DNA of 64,000 nt, from assembly GCA_030765065.1 (NCBI GenBank), contig CM060979.1, positions 104,458,350 to 104,522,349 of the forward strand, written 5' to 3'. Below, in pieces: positions 1 to 10,730 of this stretch; within the stretch, counting starts at the first letter, position 1; each line of letters starts with the position of its first letter. The stretch comes from Deroplatys truncata. Lineage: Eukaryota; Arthropoda; Insecta; Mantodea; Mantidae. Both the position numbers and the translations under genes were made by a program. Under the pieces are notes generated by a model. It was not told where the DNA came from. It ran no database searches and saw only the letters and a program-made list of their open reading frames with translations.

Positions 1-700
1 TTGAAGAGGATTAGGTCTATTCAGGCGGCTAGCAATTTTCTCTTATGAAGTGATTTTTAAATCTCAAAGGTTAAACCTTCCGCTATCATTTATGTTATTC
101 TGTGGACCTAACTAATTCGTCACACGATCTTCCCACCCACACACGCAGCGTTTACCACCTCGTTGCACAATTTAATTACATCACTGATTTTAATATCGGT
201 TGCTGAGGTAGTAAGCACGCAAATTAATGCCAAGAGAGTATCTCAAAGAGTCGTCGAAGGCGACGTGGGAGCCTCCCTCGCTTTTTATCTGTTTTCGTAT
301 GATGCAGAGTTCGTGCCTTTATTTACTACAATTTCCATTGGTTCTTAAGTAGCGTTACATAGCATGCTGTGATATTGTGCCAAATATCTGAAGTCACCCG
401 CCCTGCTGACTTATCCGGCAAAACCCAAAGCTTCTGTTCTTCTCTTAAGTACATGTTTCATTTTCTGTTTTACCAACTCCCTCGAGTTCCACTATTTCTG
501 CCTCTTTCTATACTCTGCCATTTCTTTCTATTTACTGAGGTTTAGCCTGAGCCGTGTGCACATTAGCGCGCGTGTTGATGGACTTTCACCTTTCATTTGC
601 TAGCTCACCTGTTCTAATTATAGCTAAGTTACAAGTTGGTTTTACACATTTTAAATTATTCCCAATATTTTAACATTTATTCTTAATCCTATTTCCAATA
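1..700. other. Unannotated AT-rich DNA
   Basis: I see no recognisable gene or repeat here. A 61-codon open frame near 163-348 has no recognisable motif and no start or splice context worth reporting. Confidence 0.5.
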
Positions 701-704
701 TTTT

Positions 705-1265
705 ATATGCTGTTATTTCCTATGCGTACTTGCTATCGGGTGTGCCAACTTACAGTTCGATTCCCGCGGCCGACTTCCCTGACCCATGGGTTATTTTCGG
801 GGATTTCTCCGATCGCTAGGCGAATGCTGCGAAGGTTCATTACATCCCCCGAATTTCTTGTTCCTCCATATCCCCTCCTTTCTCATTTCACATCATCTTT
901 CACCTGCTGGTCTGTATCAGGGTTTAAGGTGTCGACAGGAGTCTCGGCGTTGCATGGCAAGGGAAAGGATGCTCTATGTAACCTTAGTCCTCCGGAATGG
1001 AGGCGGTCTCGAGTCCCGAGCCTCCCAGTGGTATGTGCAAGCCTGCAGGGGAGGGGTTAAACCGGTTGCATCAGCTGTCATTCTGAGTGTTTCGATCCGT
1101 AAAAGTTAGGAACCTGCCCTCTGCCCTGTCGTGCTTCCTGATCCAGCCGCCCTCTGACTCCTCTCACATCACTCCTCCCTCCCGGGGGCACCTTGTCAGG
1201 GGCATAGGCACAAAAGATCTTGTAGGTTGACGTGCTAAGTCCCCCTCCGTGCCTAGTCCTACTCC
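705..1265. repeat. GC-rich block, possible unclassified repeat
   Basis: This stretch is clearly more GC-rich than its surroundings and includes inverted GC-rich words such as GGAGGCGGTCTCGAGTCCC. Two overlapping open frames run through it, but their translations are low in recognisable motifs and rich in Ser/Pro/Arg, as expected from GC-rich non-coding DNA. It may be a diverged repeat or an old CpG-rich segment. No family can be named. Confidence 0.3.
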
Positions 1266-1689
1266 TAACTTAGAGCACACGTCTTGGTGACATGTATTTC
1301 TGCTCATTGCATTTCTGCATAATCTGCTCATTGTGACTAATGGGGGATAACAAACAACCTTTAATTAAGGTTGAAGTATGATCTCAAGTTTATTATGGTT
1401 ATTTCGCAAAATTACAAAAAATTGATTGATTTAGTGCACGAACAATCCGAAGATTTCAAATGCAGCTTTTGAACAAAGTAGAGCTTCTTTACTCGGTACA
1501 AACAGCGTATTTTGTATATCGCAGAAAACATGAATATAGTATCCCGTACACACCCTACATGAAAAACCAGATACCGCAGTAAAAAAAGTCGTAAGACGAA
1601 TAAATTTCACAAGGCTTACAAACAAAATATAAATATGTTGGTTACAAAGAAGGATTTTAGTAGGAGAGGAGAAAACAGTTAATGCATAG

Positions 1690-2661
1690 GGCATTAGGAA
1701 CACCGAAAATTCGTAGGGGATACAAGAGATTATGGAGTGCCCCAAGGTTCAGTCCTAGGACCTTTATTATTCTTGAGCTATATAAATGACCTATCATTTT
1801 ATATAAAGGATATTGCAAGTATAATTCTGTTTGCTGATGACACGAGTGTCCTGGTGACTAGTAAAAACTTGAATGAGTGTGTAATTAAATTGAATTATGT
1901 TTTGAACTGTATGTCACACTGGTTTAAAGCTAACAAATTATCTGTAAATCTAGACAAAACAAAAGTTGTTAAATTTATAACCCATCGTTCACTACACACT
2001 CCAATAGAAATTGGGATTAATGACATGTCACTAGAACAAATAGACAACATTAAATTTCTGGGCCTCCAAGTAGACAGATATTTAGATTGGAAAGTTTACA
2101 TTACGTATATCATACCCAAACTCAGTTCTGCATGTTATGCTATCCGAGCATTGGTAAATGTCAGTTCTATAGATACCCTTAAATTAGTATACTATGGATA
2201 TTTTAACTCTATCATTGAATATGGAATATTATTTTGGGGAAATTCGGTAGAAAGTAAACGAATATTCCTCATGCAAAAGAAGGATATATGAATCATTTCC
2301 AGCACTCATAGTAGACACTTTTGCAAACATCTTTTTAGAAGACTGAAGATATTAACCCTACCTTGCATGTATATATTTTCAATCTTAAAATTCTATGTAT
2401 GTAATCGAACCACATTTATTACAAACATGGAAATTCATGAGATAAACACTAGACAAAAGGGTAACATCCATCATCCCAGTGCAAAACTTTCTTGCTACCA
2501 GAAAGGTGTATTACGAGACCATAAAAATATTTAATAATCTCCCTAATGATCTTAAGAGAAAATCTGACAATTTCAATGTCTTTAAAACTGCTGTTAAAGA
2601 GTACCTATGCTCAAAAGCATATTATTCTGTACAAGATTATCTGAATGACAAATTATCCTGA
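1690..2661 (+). pseudogene. Non-LTR reverse transcriptase, C-terminal part (LINE ORF2 fragment)
   Basis: The main frame (about 1700-2291) carries the reverse transcriptase motifs GVPQGSVLGPL (RT block 4) at 1735-1767 and FADDTSV (catalytic YADD-type box) at about 1828-1848, followed by the block with NLDKTKVVKF and KFLGLQVD. It breaks by stop/frameshift near 2291. A later frame, 2479-2661, carries the typical LINE tail (YYETIKIFNNLPNDLK ... YSVQDYL). Only the thumb and C-terminal part remain. The endonuclease and RT N-terminus are missing, as expected from 5' truncation during target-primed reverse transcription. The motifs fit a jockey/CR1-like clade, but I cannot assign one. It is inactive. 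Confidence 0.88.
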
Positions 2662-2969
2662 TGATAATACTTATATAGCTCTGTAAGTAGTATTAGTAAA
2701 TATTAATGACAATTGCCAGTCATATTTGATGCCTGCTCTAGAATTAATGAAGCTATTTAAATTTATGTATATTAAGAACTGACAGTAAATGCTATGCATT
2801 ACAAATCAAATAGAACAAAATGATCAGACGAACAAAGGTAAAATCATAGTGAATGTTAAAATAACTGTTCTTGCCTATACGTATATTAACCTTATAACAG
2901 CAAGGAGGTATTCAACTCTGTACAAAATTACACTTGATTTGTTTCATTTTGTATATAATATGTCTTTAT

Positions 2970-3130
2970 TTTATTTTAAATGTTCTGTATACTATGTAAT
3001 ATTTATGTATATATGTAACCTTATTGTACATTTCCTTGACACGCATATAGTATGTGTATTTTATTTCAAATGTTCCATATTCTATGTAATATTTATGCTT
3101 ATATGTAATTTTTGTACATTTCCTTGACAT
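2970..3130 (+). repeat. Tandem duplication in LINE 3' UTR (period about 88-90 bp)
   Basis: 2970-3042 and 3060-3130 are two copies of the same AT-rich unit. Both contain an AAATGTTC word, then CTATGTAATATTTATG, and end in ACATTTCCTTGACA. The offset is 90 at the start and 88 at the end. Confidence 0.8.
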
Positions 3131-3445
3131 GTTCTATGTTCACAAGCCTTTATGGCTGCTAGTGAACTCACAAAATACAATCTAATCTAATCTAATCTAA
3201 TCTTTATTTGGTTATGGGAACCTTGATATCCAACTATATGTAGGGGTATACGAAACATACTAGCGAGGGCTGGAGAATGTTTAAAGTGAAGTATTACAGA
3301 CATATCATTAACCGTCGTTACAATTCTACTGGTCAACAATTCTCAAAGGTGGATTGTGCTTAGAATGTAATACATTTGACAGAAGAGAAATGCGTGAATT
3401 TCATTGTCGGAACTTATAGCCTTCATTGATTACCAAAACAAAGTA

Positions 3446-4040
3446 AAAATATAATCTGTTACATTCACATGACTTTCTCTATCCCCTATCGTTTAGTTTT
3501 ACATAGCCTCTATAAACTATTCTTACAAAGGTTTATGTTTCTATATAACTCATGTTAGTCGAGATAAAGTTACAAAAATCGTTTAATTGTACATTTCATT
3601 GAAGGCACTAGCGGAATAGAGGTTAATGAAATGTTTAAAAGTATGTCGCTTTAACTGGCCTTGAAGTCCCATACTCTCCCTATGACATCGTGGGAAACAG
3701 CTACATAGTGATAGTCTTTAAAAATGACCAAGTATTGAAAAATTCAAACCAATAATAACAGATATTTCGGAAATGGCTGCTACTACAAAAAATTTATTTG
3801 AAATACATTGTATGTTTTAAACAAATCTACATTTTTTTATGTAGTACATTTTTGTCTATGTCTTAAGGTTTTACCAGTTATACAAAATTAATAAAACTCC
3901 ATCCGAATGATGAGGACTTCATAGGCTATTCCCAGAAAATTCAAGATATACATTTCATTTGTCATGTAAAATATCTTAAACACAAGGTATTTTAATCAAA
4001 ATCGTTAGAGCCTTTTATGGAAAATAAAAAATAACGTATT
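3446..4040 (+). repeat. Rep860 copy 1 (forward, 3'-truncated)
   Basis: Rep860 is my label for a repeat that in forward orientation starts near ATCTGATGTGTTACACTCAC, reaches ACTTTCTCTAC within about 40 bp, and ends GTAGTAGAGAAAGT. This copy has the start (TCTGTTACATTCACATGACT at about 3455), the middle (TTTACCAGTTATAC) and the segment AATCGTTAGAGCC, then stops near 4040 without the (CA)n part or the terminal GTAGAGAAAGT. It belongs to a subfamily with an extra internal segment also present in copies 2, 4, 5 and 14. Confidence 0.75.
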
Positions 4041-4849
4041 GTACCTAATAATATAAATTACAAATACAACATAAGCCAACGAGTTATATAGGCTTGCCCT
4101 TTATCACCCACTTTCTTGTGTATAGATGATCACGTAACCAACTTGGTTGCAGCAATCGTAAATGTTCGTTACCGAAGAACAAGTTACTATAAAGCGAACT
4201 TCAAATTATAGCTTCCAAATTAAAGTAGGCAATACTATAGTTTTAAACATCTCCATTGTAAAATTAAGACATGGAGTTTTTAGAAATTTAAATTATAATT
4301 GAGACTAATTATATTATAATAGATTAAATTAATGGGATGCAGTATTGCATATGAAGTAAATAGATAAGTAGAGAATAAATTAAATACATTTAACTATTCT
4401 TGTGGAATCATTCATCGAATACTAGAGAGGAAAGTCCATAAAGATAGACACTTAAGTGTTATAAGGTGGTGGTATTGCTGCTTGTTGTAAAGCTGTAAAA
4501 ACTAGTGGTGAATAAGTACGAAAGAAGAATACAAGCAACGTATGAAATGAGATCTTAATTTTGTGACCGGATATGAAAATGAAATTAGATCAGAATGGAA
4601 AATGCAAGGCAATACTGAAACGATGAAACATCACTGAATACATTGAAGAGAACACTTAGATCGTACGCCAGATGCAGGAATTACAAAAGCAATATTATAG
4701 TATAAATCAGGAAAACGAAAGAGAAATTGACTGGGACAGAATGCTCTACCACTGAAGTAGCTGCTGGTGTTGCTGGTGGTGAAGATGACAAATATATAGT
4801 GATTGCGTTTCGTCATTCGGCCGAGACGGATCTAAAGGGCCTAATACGT
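4041..4849. other. Unannotated AT-rich DNA
   Basis: Nothing recognisable. A short minus-strand open frame at 4631-4816 has no motif. Confidence 0.4.
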
Positions 4850-4987
4850 TTTTACTTTTTCTGCTACACTTAGTAAGTAGGGGAAATGTATTCTACCTAA
4901 AATTCAATATCGAGGTTTTACTGAAAATATGTGTTTTGAGGCCTGAAACTCCCTGGACAAAAAGCATTTTTAGAAGAAGGTCTGTCT

Positions 4988-5035
4988 ATGTGTGTGTGTG
5001 TGTGTGTGCGCGCGCGCGCGCGCGTGTGTGTGTGT
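4988..5035. repeat. (TG)n(CG)n(TG)n microsatellite
   Basis: Alternating purine-pyrimidine tract of TG, then CG, then TG inside Rep860 copy 2. Such a run could adopt Z-DNA, which is inference from composition only. Confidence 0.9.
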
Positions 5036-5529
5036 CGTGAACAGCATAATACAAGAAAAGTCGGATAAAAATCAAACTTGGTATTTAAGTTCAGCATCTT
5101 CTAAGGATGTGATTCAAAGATTTTCAAGAAAATTCCCCCGCCCTAAGCTACCCTTTTCGTGGAAAATGTTGATTTTCTCAAAAATGTCCTAACGATTTTT
5201 ATTAAAATGCCACATGTTCAAGATATTTACATGACTAATGAAATGTATATCTTGAATGTTCTAGGAATAACCTGTAAAGTCCTCTTCATTTGGAAGGAAT
5301 TTTATATAATGTTGTATAACTCGTAAACTTAAGCGATAGACGACAAGGTACTACACAAAAATGCAGACCTCTTTAAAACATACTTTATTTCAAATAATCT
5401 TTTTTGTGCCATAAGTCATTTATGAGATGTCCGTATTAATCGTTCGAATTGTTCAATACTTGTCATTATTCTTAAGTCCTTTGATATTAAGTCGTTTCTC
5501 GTGATTGCATGGAAACAGTATGAACTTTT

Positions 5530-5540
5530 AAGGCCAGTAT
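5530..5540 (+). repeat. Target-site duplication, left copy
   Basis: AAGGCCAGTAT, identical to 6191-6201. It flanks the LINE insertion at 5541-6190. In uninterrupted Rep860 copies (for example near 10910-10930) the corresponding sequence occurs once. Confidence 0.88.
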
Positions 5541-6112
5541 GCCGGGAATCCTTAATGACACTGGCTGAACACAATAAGGTTCAACTTATGTGGGTGCCAG
5601 GACACATAGGTATACCAGGCAATGAGAAAGCAGATGAAGCAGCCAAGATTGGCAGTGAAATCCCATTTTTTGGTCCGGAGCCTGTACTGGGAGTGTCCTA
5701 CAGACCAGTGAAACAGGCTATTAAGTGCTGGGCTCAAGCAGAATACAAGAACTACTGGAACTCCATTGAGGGTTGCAGACATTCCAAGTTGTTCATTACA
5801 GACCTGGATAACAACCGGGCAAAATACTTGCGCGGTCTTAGTAGAAGAAGACTTGCATGGGCAACAGAATTCATTACAGCACACTGTGCCCTAAAGTTTA
5901 ATCTATACAGAATGGGATTGTTTAACAACCCTATCTGTAGTAGATGTCTAGAAGGAGATGAGACTGTTACTCATCTGCTATGTGATTGCCCTGTTCTTGC
6001 GAATCAAAGAGCAAGTACTTTTGGCAGTCACTTTCCAAAGATAGATGAACTATCGAAAGCCTCAGTTAGCAGTCTGGTTAAGTTCACATCGAGTAACAGA
6101 TTACTTAACTGA
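5541..6112 (+). pseudogene. LINE ORF2 C-terminus: RNase H plus CCHC zinc motif
   Basis: The frame stays open to the stop at 6112. It contains the RNase H C-terminal signature WVPGHIGIPGNEKADEAA at about 5589-5642, where H, N and the last D are the expected functional residues. Near the end lies a zinc-binding pattern C-S-R-C...ETVTHLLCDCP at 5938-5991. The open frame can be extended upstream to 5501, but those first residues are read from host Rep860 sequence and are not LINE protein. The N-terminal endonuclease, RT and first part of RNase H are absent, so it is a dead fragment. Confidence 0.88.
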
Positions 6113-6190
6113 TGAAAGGGGGGATGCGCAATAGATCTTAAGGTCGCAGTGCTTGGGCATAAAACCCACCCCTTCTCAAACTAGAACTAG
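5541..6190 (+). mobile_element. 5'-truncated LINE insertion carrying RNase H domain
   Basis: A 650-bp insertion inside Rep860 copy 2, bounded by the 11-bp duplication AAGGCCAGTAT. It carries the 3' end of a LINE coding region and a 3' UTR of about 78 bp ending in AACTAGAACTAG. The clean duplication and an open reading frame through the whole coding part indicate a fairly young insertion. An RNase H domain suggests the I/R1/Loa/jockey-type group. The exact clade is not determinable by eye. Confidence 0.88.
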
Positions 6191-6201
6191 AAGGCCAGTA
6201 T
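6191..6201 (+). repeat. Target-site duplication, right copy
   Basis: AAGGCCAGTAT, perfect match to 5530-5540. It marks the 3' boundary of the LINE insertion. Confidence 0.88.
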
Positions 6202-6466
6202 ATAGCGTCCTTAAATATTTTATTATTGCTATTCCCTTTGTGTTTAAGCGAAATGTGTACTGCAGCTATTTCTGCAAAGGTTTATCTCAATATAATAAGT
6301 TTCGTAAGAATAGTTTGAATGCTCCCTAATAAACGATAGAGGCTAGAGAAATTCATGTGAATGTAAAACATCGGATATATTTTAATTCAAATTTTACGGC
6401 CACCTTTAAGTTCCATGGTCAGAATGGCTTCTTTAACTTAGGGAAGTAATTGCTTTGTGCTTTCTT

Positions 6467-7325
6467 ATTACTTTTTCTACTACGTACAATAAGTAGGGGA
6501 AGTATTGCAGTCCACTAAAAAATTTGATATCGAGATTTCACCGGAAATACATGTTTTGAGACCCTCTGAATAAAAAAAACATTTTGGAAAAAGGTCCGTG
6601 TGTGTGTCTGTGTGTCTGTGTAGTTGTGTGTCTATGAACAGCATAACTCAAAAACGAAAAATCGGAAAATACAAAACTTGGCATTTAGGTTCAGTATCTT
6701 TCAAAAATGCGACACGAAGATTTTCAAGAAAATCCCTCCAGACTACCCTTTAGGTGGAACTTTTTTTCGAAAATTTTGGTTTTCTCAAAAATTGCTCTAA
6801 CGATTTTCATTAAAATAGCATATGTGTAAGATACTTTAATGGTAAATAATGTGCATATCATGAATTTTCTGGAAATTTCCCCAAAAGTCGTCTTCATTCC
6901 TGGTAAACCGTAAGAGATAGATAAATTCTTACTACAGAAAAAATGTCGATCTCGTCAAAACCACAATTTGTCATATACATTTTTTTTGTTGAGTGAACCA
7001 TTTCCAAGATGTTCTTGTTATTTGTTTGAATTTTCCAATATTTATACTTTTTCTCAGATGGGAATTCTTTATTTGCTATTTTTATATCCTGGACATGTAA
7101 AGAGAATGAAATGCTCCACATAGCAACCAGATCTTAAAAGTTTGGACTATCGCTTAAAGCCAATCATATTCCTCTTGCACCTACAGGAAAATTAGCAATA
7201 CAATCGTATCTGTAGATTTTTATATAGATTAACATGAAGTAAATCGAGAATAAGCGTTTGTAAAAATAGTTTGTACAAGAGTAGAGAAAGTCTTGTGACT
7301 TTCTCAGACACATACGATTTTTTTC
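6467..7325 (-). repeat. Rep860 copy 3 (reverse, near full length)
   Basis: Begins TTACTTTTTCTAC at about 6468 and ends near GTAGAGAAAGTCTTGTGACT at 7291-7310, about 860 bp. A degenerate TGTGTCTG run near 6600-6625 sits at the usual microsatellite position. It is separated from copy 2 by only about 90 bp and has the same orientation. Confidence 0.82.
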
Positions 7326-7396
7326 ATTATTTATTTACATTTTGCTACTTAACCTCGCTAACAGTTGTGAGACCATTTTGCAACGTTGCCTGTATA

Positions 7397-8087
7397 CATG
7401 GGCCATCCAAGAAGTAATGACAGTTTGCGTATTCCCGCTATACGCAGATCGCTAACAGGCTTCTATCAAAGGTCGAATGGTTTCCTTGACGTTTTTTCTC
7501 ATTGTTATGTGAGTTTCAGACGTAACGAGTTATTGTGGTTTCTGTGATTGTTTGAAATGAATTGCGTAGACAAGTCCCACCTACTCTGAGGTGAGGGGTA
7601 TTGGAGTTTCGAATGCTGATGTAGAAATCTGCAGAAATTTAGAATGAAGTAAAAGAAATATATGGTGATATAGTAATGCACGAAAGAAATGTGAGAAAGT
7701 TGTGCTAAATGCTCAGCAATGGACGAACGAATGTGCCAGACGAAACTTGATTCGGACGTCCTTCACTCACTACCAATGATTTGAAGAATCAACGAACAAC
7801 AAAATCTACAAGACAGATAAGTAACCCTAGATGAGTTACAGATTCTTTCCCAAACATTTCTCGTTCTTTGTTTACTGAAACTGTGTCCGAACATCTTGAC
7901 TTAATGGACTGGCGGCAACCGACTAAAACACGGGAATTCTAAAGCTCGTGTACAGATATGACAAATGCTCAAATAACGGAGGAGAAATAAAATAAGTTTT
8001 AATTTTATAAGCGACATGCTTTTTAATGAAATATTTTTTTTCGAATATATTAAAGCTAAACTATCGTTACTTCCTGGGGGACCCTCT
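7397..8087 (+). mobile_element. Internally deleted mariner-like element with about 30-bp TIRs
   Basis: The 30-bp ends (7397-7426, and 8058-8087 inverted) match at about 21 of 30 positions, share AGTAA and AGTTT cores, and are each flanked by TA (7395-7396 and 8088-8089), the Tc1/mariner target. Between them lie scattered, frame-broken traces of a mariner N-terminal DNA-binding region: IVMHERNVRK, SNGRTNVPDE, GRPS and later FPNISRSLFTETVSEHLD. No catalytic aspartate block (GDE..., HDNA..., PDLAP) is present. The element is 691 bp, about half the usual 1.3 kb, so the catalytic half was deleted. Confidence 0.7.
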
Positions 8088-8089
8088 TA

Positions 8090-8540
8090 TCTTCCACATT
8101 AGTCAGTGTGTGGCAAACAGATGACTTTAGTCACATAGTCAGCTTAATTAAACTGATTATGCATCACCCTAGTTGTAGATTCGTCTTCCTGTGCCATTTA
8201 AATAAATAGTATTAGTCATACTCGCTTCCTATACTATTTGCTTAAGTAACTTGTAGATAGATGGCCTTTGTAGCACAGTCGTCTTCTTGTCCTATCTCTT
8301 TTATTTATATGTCTTTTAATCTGTGGGAGGAACTTAGTGTCATGGTACTAAATACCCAAAGTATCCAATCCGGTATTTACATGCTGTCTGAGTGAAACCA
8401 CTGAAAAAAGACACCAATGAAAGTTATGCAGAATTTAAATATGGGATTTCATTTCCTGAATGCAAGCCCCACGTGCTACCACTTGTGCATCCTTGGTATT
8501 CTTAACGACTTCTTTGGGTTTAACTTCAGAATCACAGTTC
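8090..8540. other. Unannotated DNA
   Basis: No recognisable gene or repeat between the deleted mariner and the SINE. Confidence 0.4.
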
Positions 8541-8800
8541 ATTTTAATAACGAATGTACTCGCATTCGCTCTCGAATTCATACTTTCCAGACCCTGGAGA
8601 GAGTAGGGAGGGATTCCAATTAAAGAAAAATTCTTTCTTCCCGGACGCGAATCAAATCAAGGACATCTGAGTCTAGAAACTGGCAGCTCACCATTGTACC
8701 GCAGAGGCAGTGTTTTGTAACATAGCAGGGTTCATAGTTTCTCATAACATCTAAGGTGTAGGGATGACGTATAAAGCGATGATTAAGTGCTTTTATAAGC
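8540..8800 (-). mobile_element. tRNA-derived SINE, body type S1 (minus strand)
   Basis: Read on the minus strand, a tRNA-like head (GCCTCTGCGGTACAATGGTG, B-box-like TTTGATTC) at about 8640-8712 is followed by a body containing AATTTTTCTTTAATT and GGTCTGGAAAGTATG. The same body words occur at 19420-19625, 29349-29647, 33447-33500 and 42260-42330. The head is too degenerate to be a functional tRNA gene. Confidence 0.7.
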
Positions 8801-8812
8801 CCGGGGACCAAA

Positions 8813-9448
8813 GTGCTGAGAGATGCTCGAATGTATATTCAGGACAAAGGAAAACTTTTCACAGGCAACTCAGCTCAACAGAGATTCGAATTTTAGTCCT
8901 CCGGATTACCGAACAGAAACACCACGCATTACCGAACAACAATGAAATAAAGGATAATGAAAGAATAGACATGACCAAGCGTAACAATGTATATAAAATG
9001 TAAATCAACTCCAGAAAATGAAAAAAAGCGGAATTCTCAAATTCTATTGTATCTTACTGCTCTATCTCAGGGATATTAAGTAAATTAGGTAAAAGTTGAA
9101 CAAACATGCTTTGCCAGAACGCACTTCAGATATAAATAGGTCACAAAATCTGCAAACTGAAAAATAAAACATTTTAATTTTGTTTAAAAATTTTAAGAAT
9201 TTAAGAAATATTTGACAATAAGGAATATTCAACACGTGGTTAGCAGCGAATTTAGTTATATAGACTCCAGATAATAATAACACGCACGAATTTGCCAGAA
9301 TAATAATGGTCATTGTTTAAATTCCAAATAAAAAACTAAAAGGTTATAAATTAATGTTAAACCTTTATGTTATAATAACTGTCCTGAAAAAACTCCAGTA
9401 AGGCTTTATGTTATATTTATGTTAAATATCGCATCTCAATAAATACTC
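8813..9448. other. Unannotated AT-rich DNA
   Basis: Two short open frames (8764-9003 plus, 9062-9313 minus) show no motif. I see nothing else. Confidence 0.4.
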
Positions 9449-9584
9449 TTACTTTCTCTACTGCGTATAATATAAGTAGGGGTAGTATTGTATTCTTCCC
9501 AAAAATTCCATGTTGAGATTTCACCGCAAATGTATGTTTTGAGGCTCCCTGAATCCCCCAAAACACATTTTTAGAAACATGTTC

Positions 9585-9621
<37 letters not shown>

Positions 9622-9934
9622 CAGCATAACTCAAAACTGAAAAAGGGGATAAATACTAAACTTGGTATTTAAGACTATATTTTCCAAAGATGCGACACGA
9701 AGATTTTCAAGATCTCCTCACCCCAAGTACCCTTTACAGGAAACATTTTCTAAATTTTTGTTTTCTAAAAAATAGCTCTAACAATTTTGATTAAAGTGCC
9801 ATATACTAAAGGTATTTACATGTCAAAATGTACACCTTGAATTTTTAAGTATTAGCCTATGAAGTCCTCCTATTCGGAAGGAATTTTGTATAAATGGAAA
9901 ACATTAAGCGATAGAGAAAACGTACTACACTAAA
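9449..9934 (-). repeat. Rep860 copy 4, first part (reverse; split by copy 5)
   Basis: Starts TTACTTTCTCTACTGCGTA and contains a (TG)n run at 9591-9620. It runs to CGTACTACACTAAA at 9934, where a second Rep860 in the opposite orientation begins. The missing remainder resumes at 10731 with TTGTAGATCTCTTTAAAAC, which follows directly in uninterrupted copies. Confidence 0.85.
9591..9620. repeat. (TG)n microsatellite
   Basis: About 15 TG units inside Rep860 copy 4, at the family's fixed microsatellite position. Confidence 0.95.
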
Positions 9935-10726
9935 CTCTAATGTGTTACAGTCGCAAACTTTCTCTACCCCCTATTGTTTATTAGTGAGTAAACAAATTAT
10001 TCTTGTGAAAAAGTTAATTCTTTTATCTATTTCATTTTAATCGAGATAAACCTCTGAAGAAGTAGCTCCCTTACACATTTCATTACATACAAAGGGAATA
10101 GTGATAATCACATGTTTAAGAACTGGACACTATATGCTGGCCTTAAACATTCCTACTCTTTCCATGCAATCCCGAGAAACAACTGAAAATCAACGGGAGA
10201 TGAAAAGAATGACAAAGGTATTGAACAAATCAAACCATTAATAACGGATATCTCGGAAATGGCTGATGCTACAAAAAGTTATTTGATACAAGCTGTGTGT
10301 TTTAAAGAGATCTATATTTTGGTGTAGTACGTTTTCGTCTATCATTTAACGTTTACCAGTTATACAAGATTATACCAAATTTCTTCCGAATGAAAAGGAC
10401 TTCACAGGCTATTCCCAGAAAATTTGAGATATACGCTTTATTTACCATATAAATGCCTTTAACATATGGTGTTTTCGAAAATTTTTCCATGTAAACGTTA
10501 GTTTGGGGTGGGGAGAGTTTCTTGAAAATTTTGGTGTCGCATCTTTGGAAGGTGCTGCACCTAAAAACGATGTTTGGTATTTATCTGACTTTTGGTTTTT
10601 TAGTTATGCTATTCACAGGCACAAACCATGGGACCTCAAAACATATATTTCCGGTGAAATCTCGATATAGAATTTTTGGGTGGAATGCAATACCTTCTCT
10701 ACCTACTATGTACGTGGTAGAGAAAG
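9935..10726 (+). repeat. Rep860 copy 5 (forward), nested inside copy 4
   Basis: Starts CTCTAATGTGTTACAG and ends GGTAGAGAAAG. It is flanked by TAAA on both sides (9931-9934 and 10727-10730), a likely 4-bp target duplication, because copy 4 continues uninterrupted on either side. It has lost most of its (CA)n run: only ACAGGCACAAACC remains near 10612-10625. About 792 bp. Confidence 0.82.
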
Positions 10727-10730
10727 TAAA

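Larger units (their letters stand above)
1690..3205 (+). mobile_element. 5'-truncated LINE with (TCTAA)n tail
   Basis: The RT pseudogene is followed by about 500 bp of AT-rich 3' UTR and ends in four TCTAA units at 3181-3202, a short tandem tail of the kind used by some insect LINEs instead of poly(A). The 5' border near 1690 is uncertain because the upstream sequence shows no matching coding frame. No target-site duplication was found by eye. Confidence 0.75.
4850..6375 (-). repeat. Rep860 copy 2 (reverse), interrupted by a LINE
   Basis: On the plus strand it begins TTTTTACTTTTTCTGCTAC at about 4849 and ends with the reverse of the Rep860 start at about 6375. It includes a TG/CG dinucleotide run at 4988-5035, at the position where other copies have (TG)n. 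A 650-bp LINE fragment at 5541-6190 splits it. Removing that fragment and one target duplication leaves about 865 bp that align with copies 3 and 4. Confidence 0.85.

Noticed and set aside
707..1109. Two overlapping 107-117 codon open frames
   Set aside because: GC-rich DNA gives long chance frames. Neither translation has a motif and they overlap in different frames.
3181..3205. Telomere-like repeat (TCTAA)n
   Set aside because: The insect telomere repeat is TTAGG/CCTAA. This unit is TCTAA, has only four copies and sits at the end of a LINE, so it is the element's tail.
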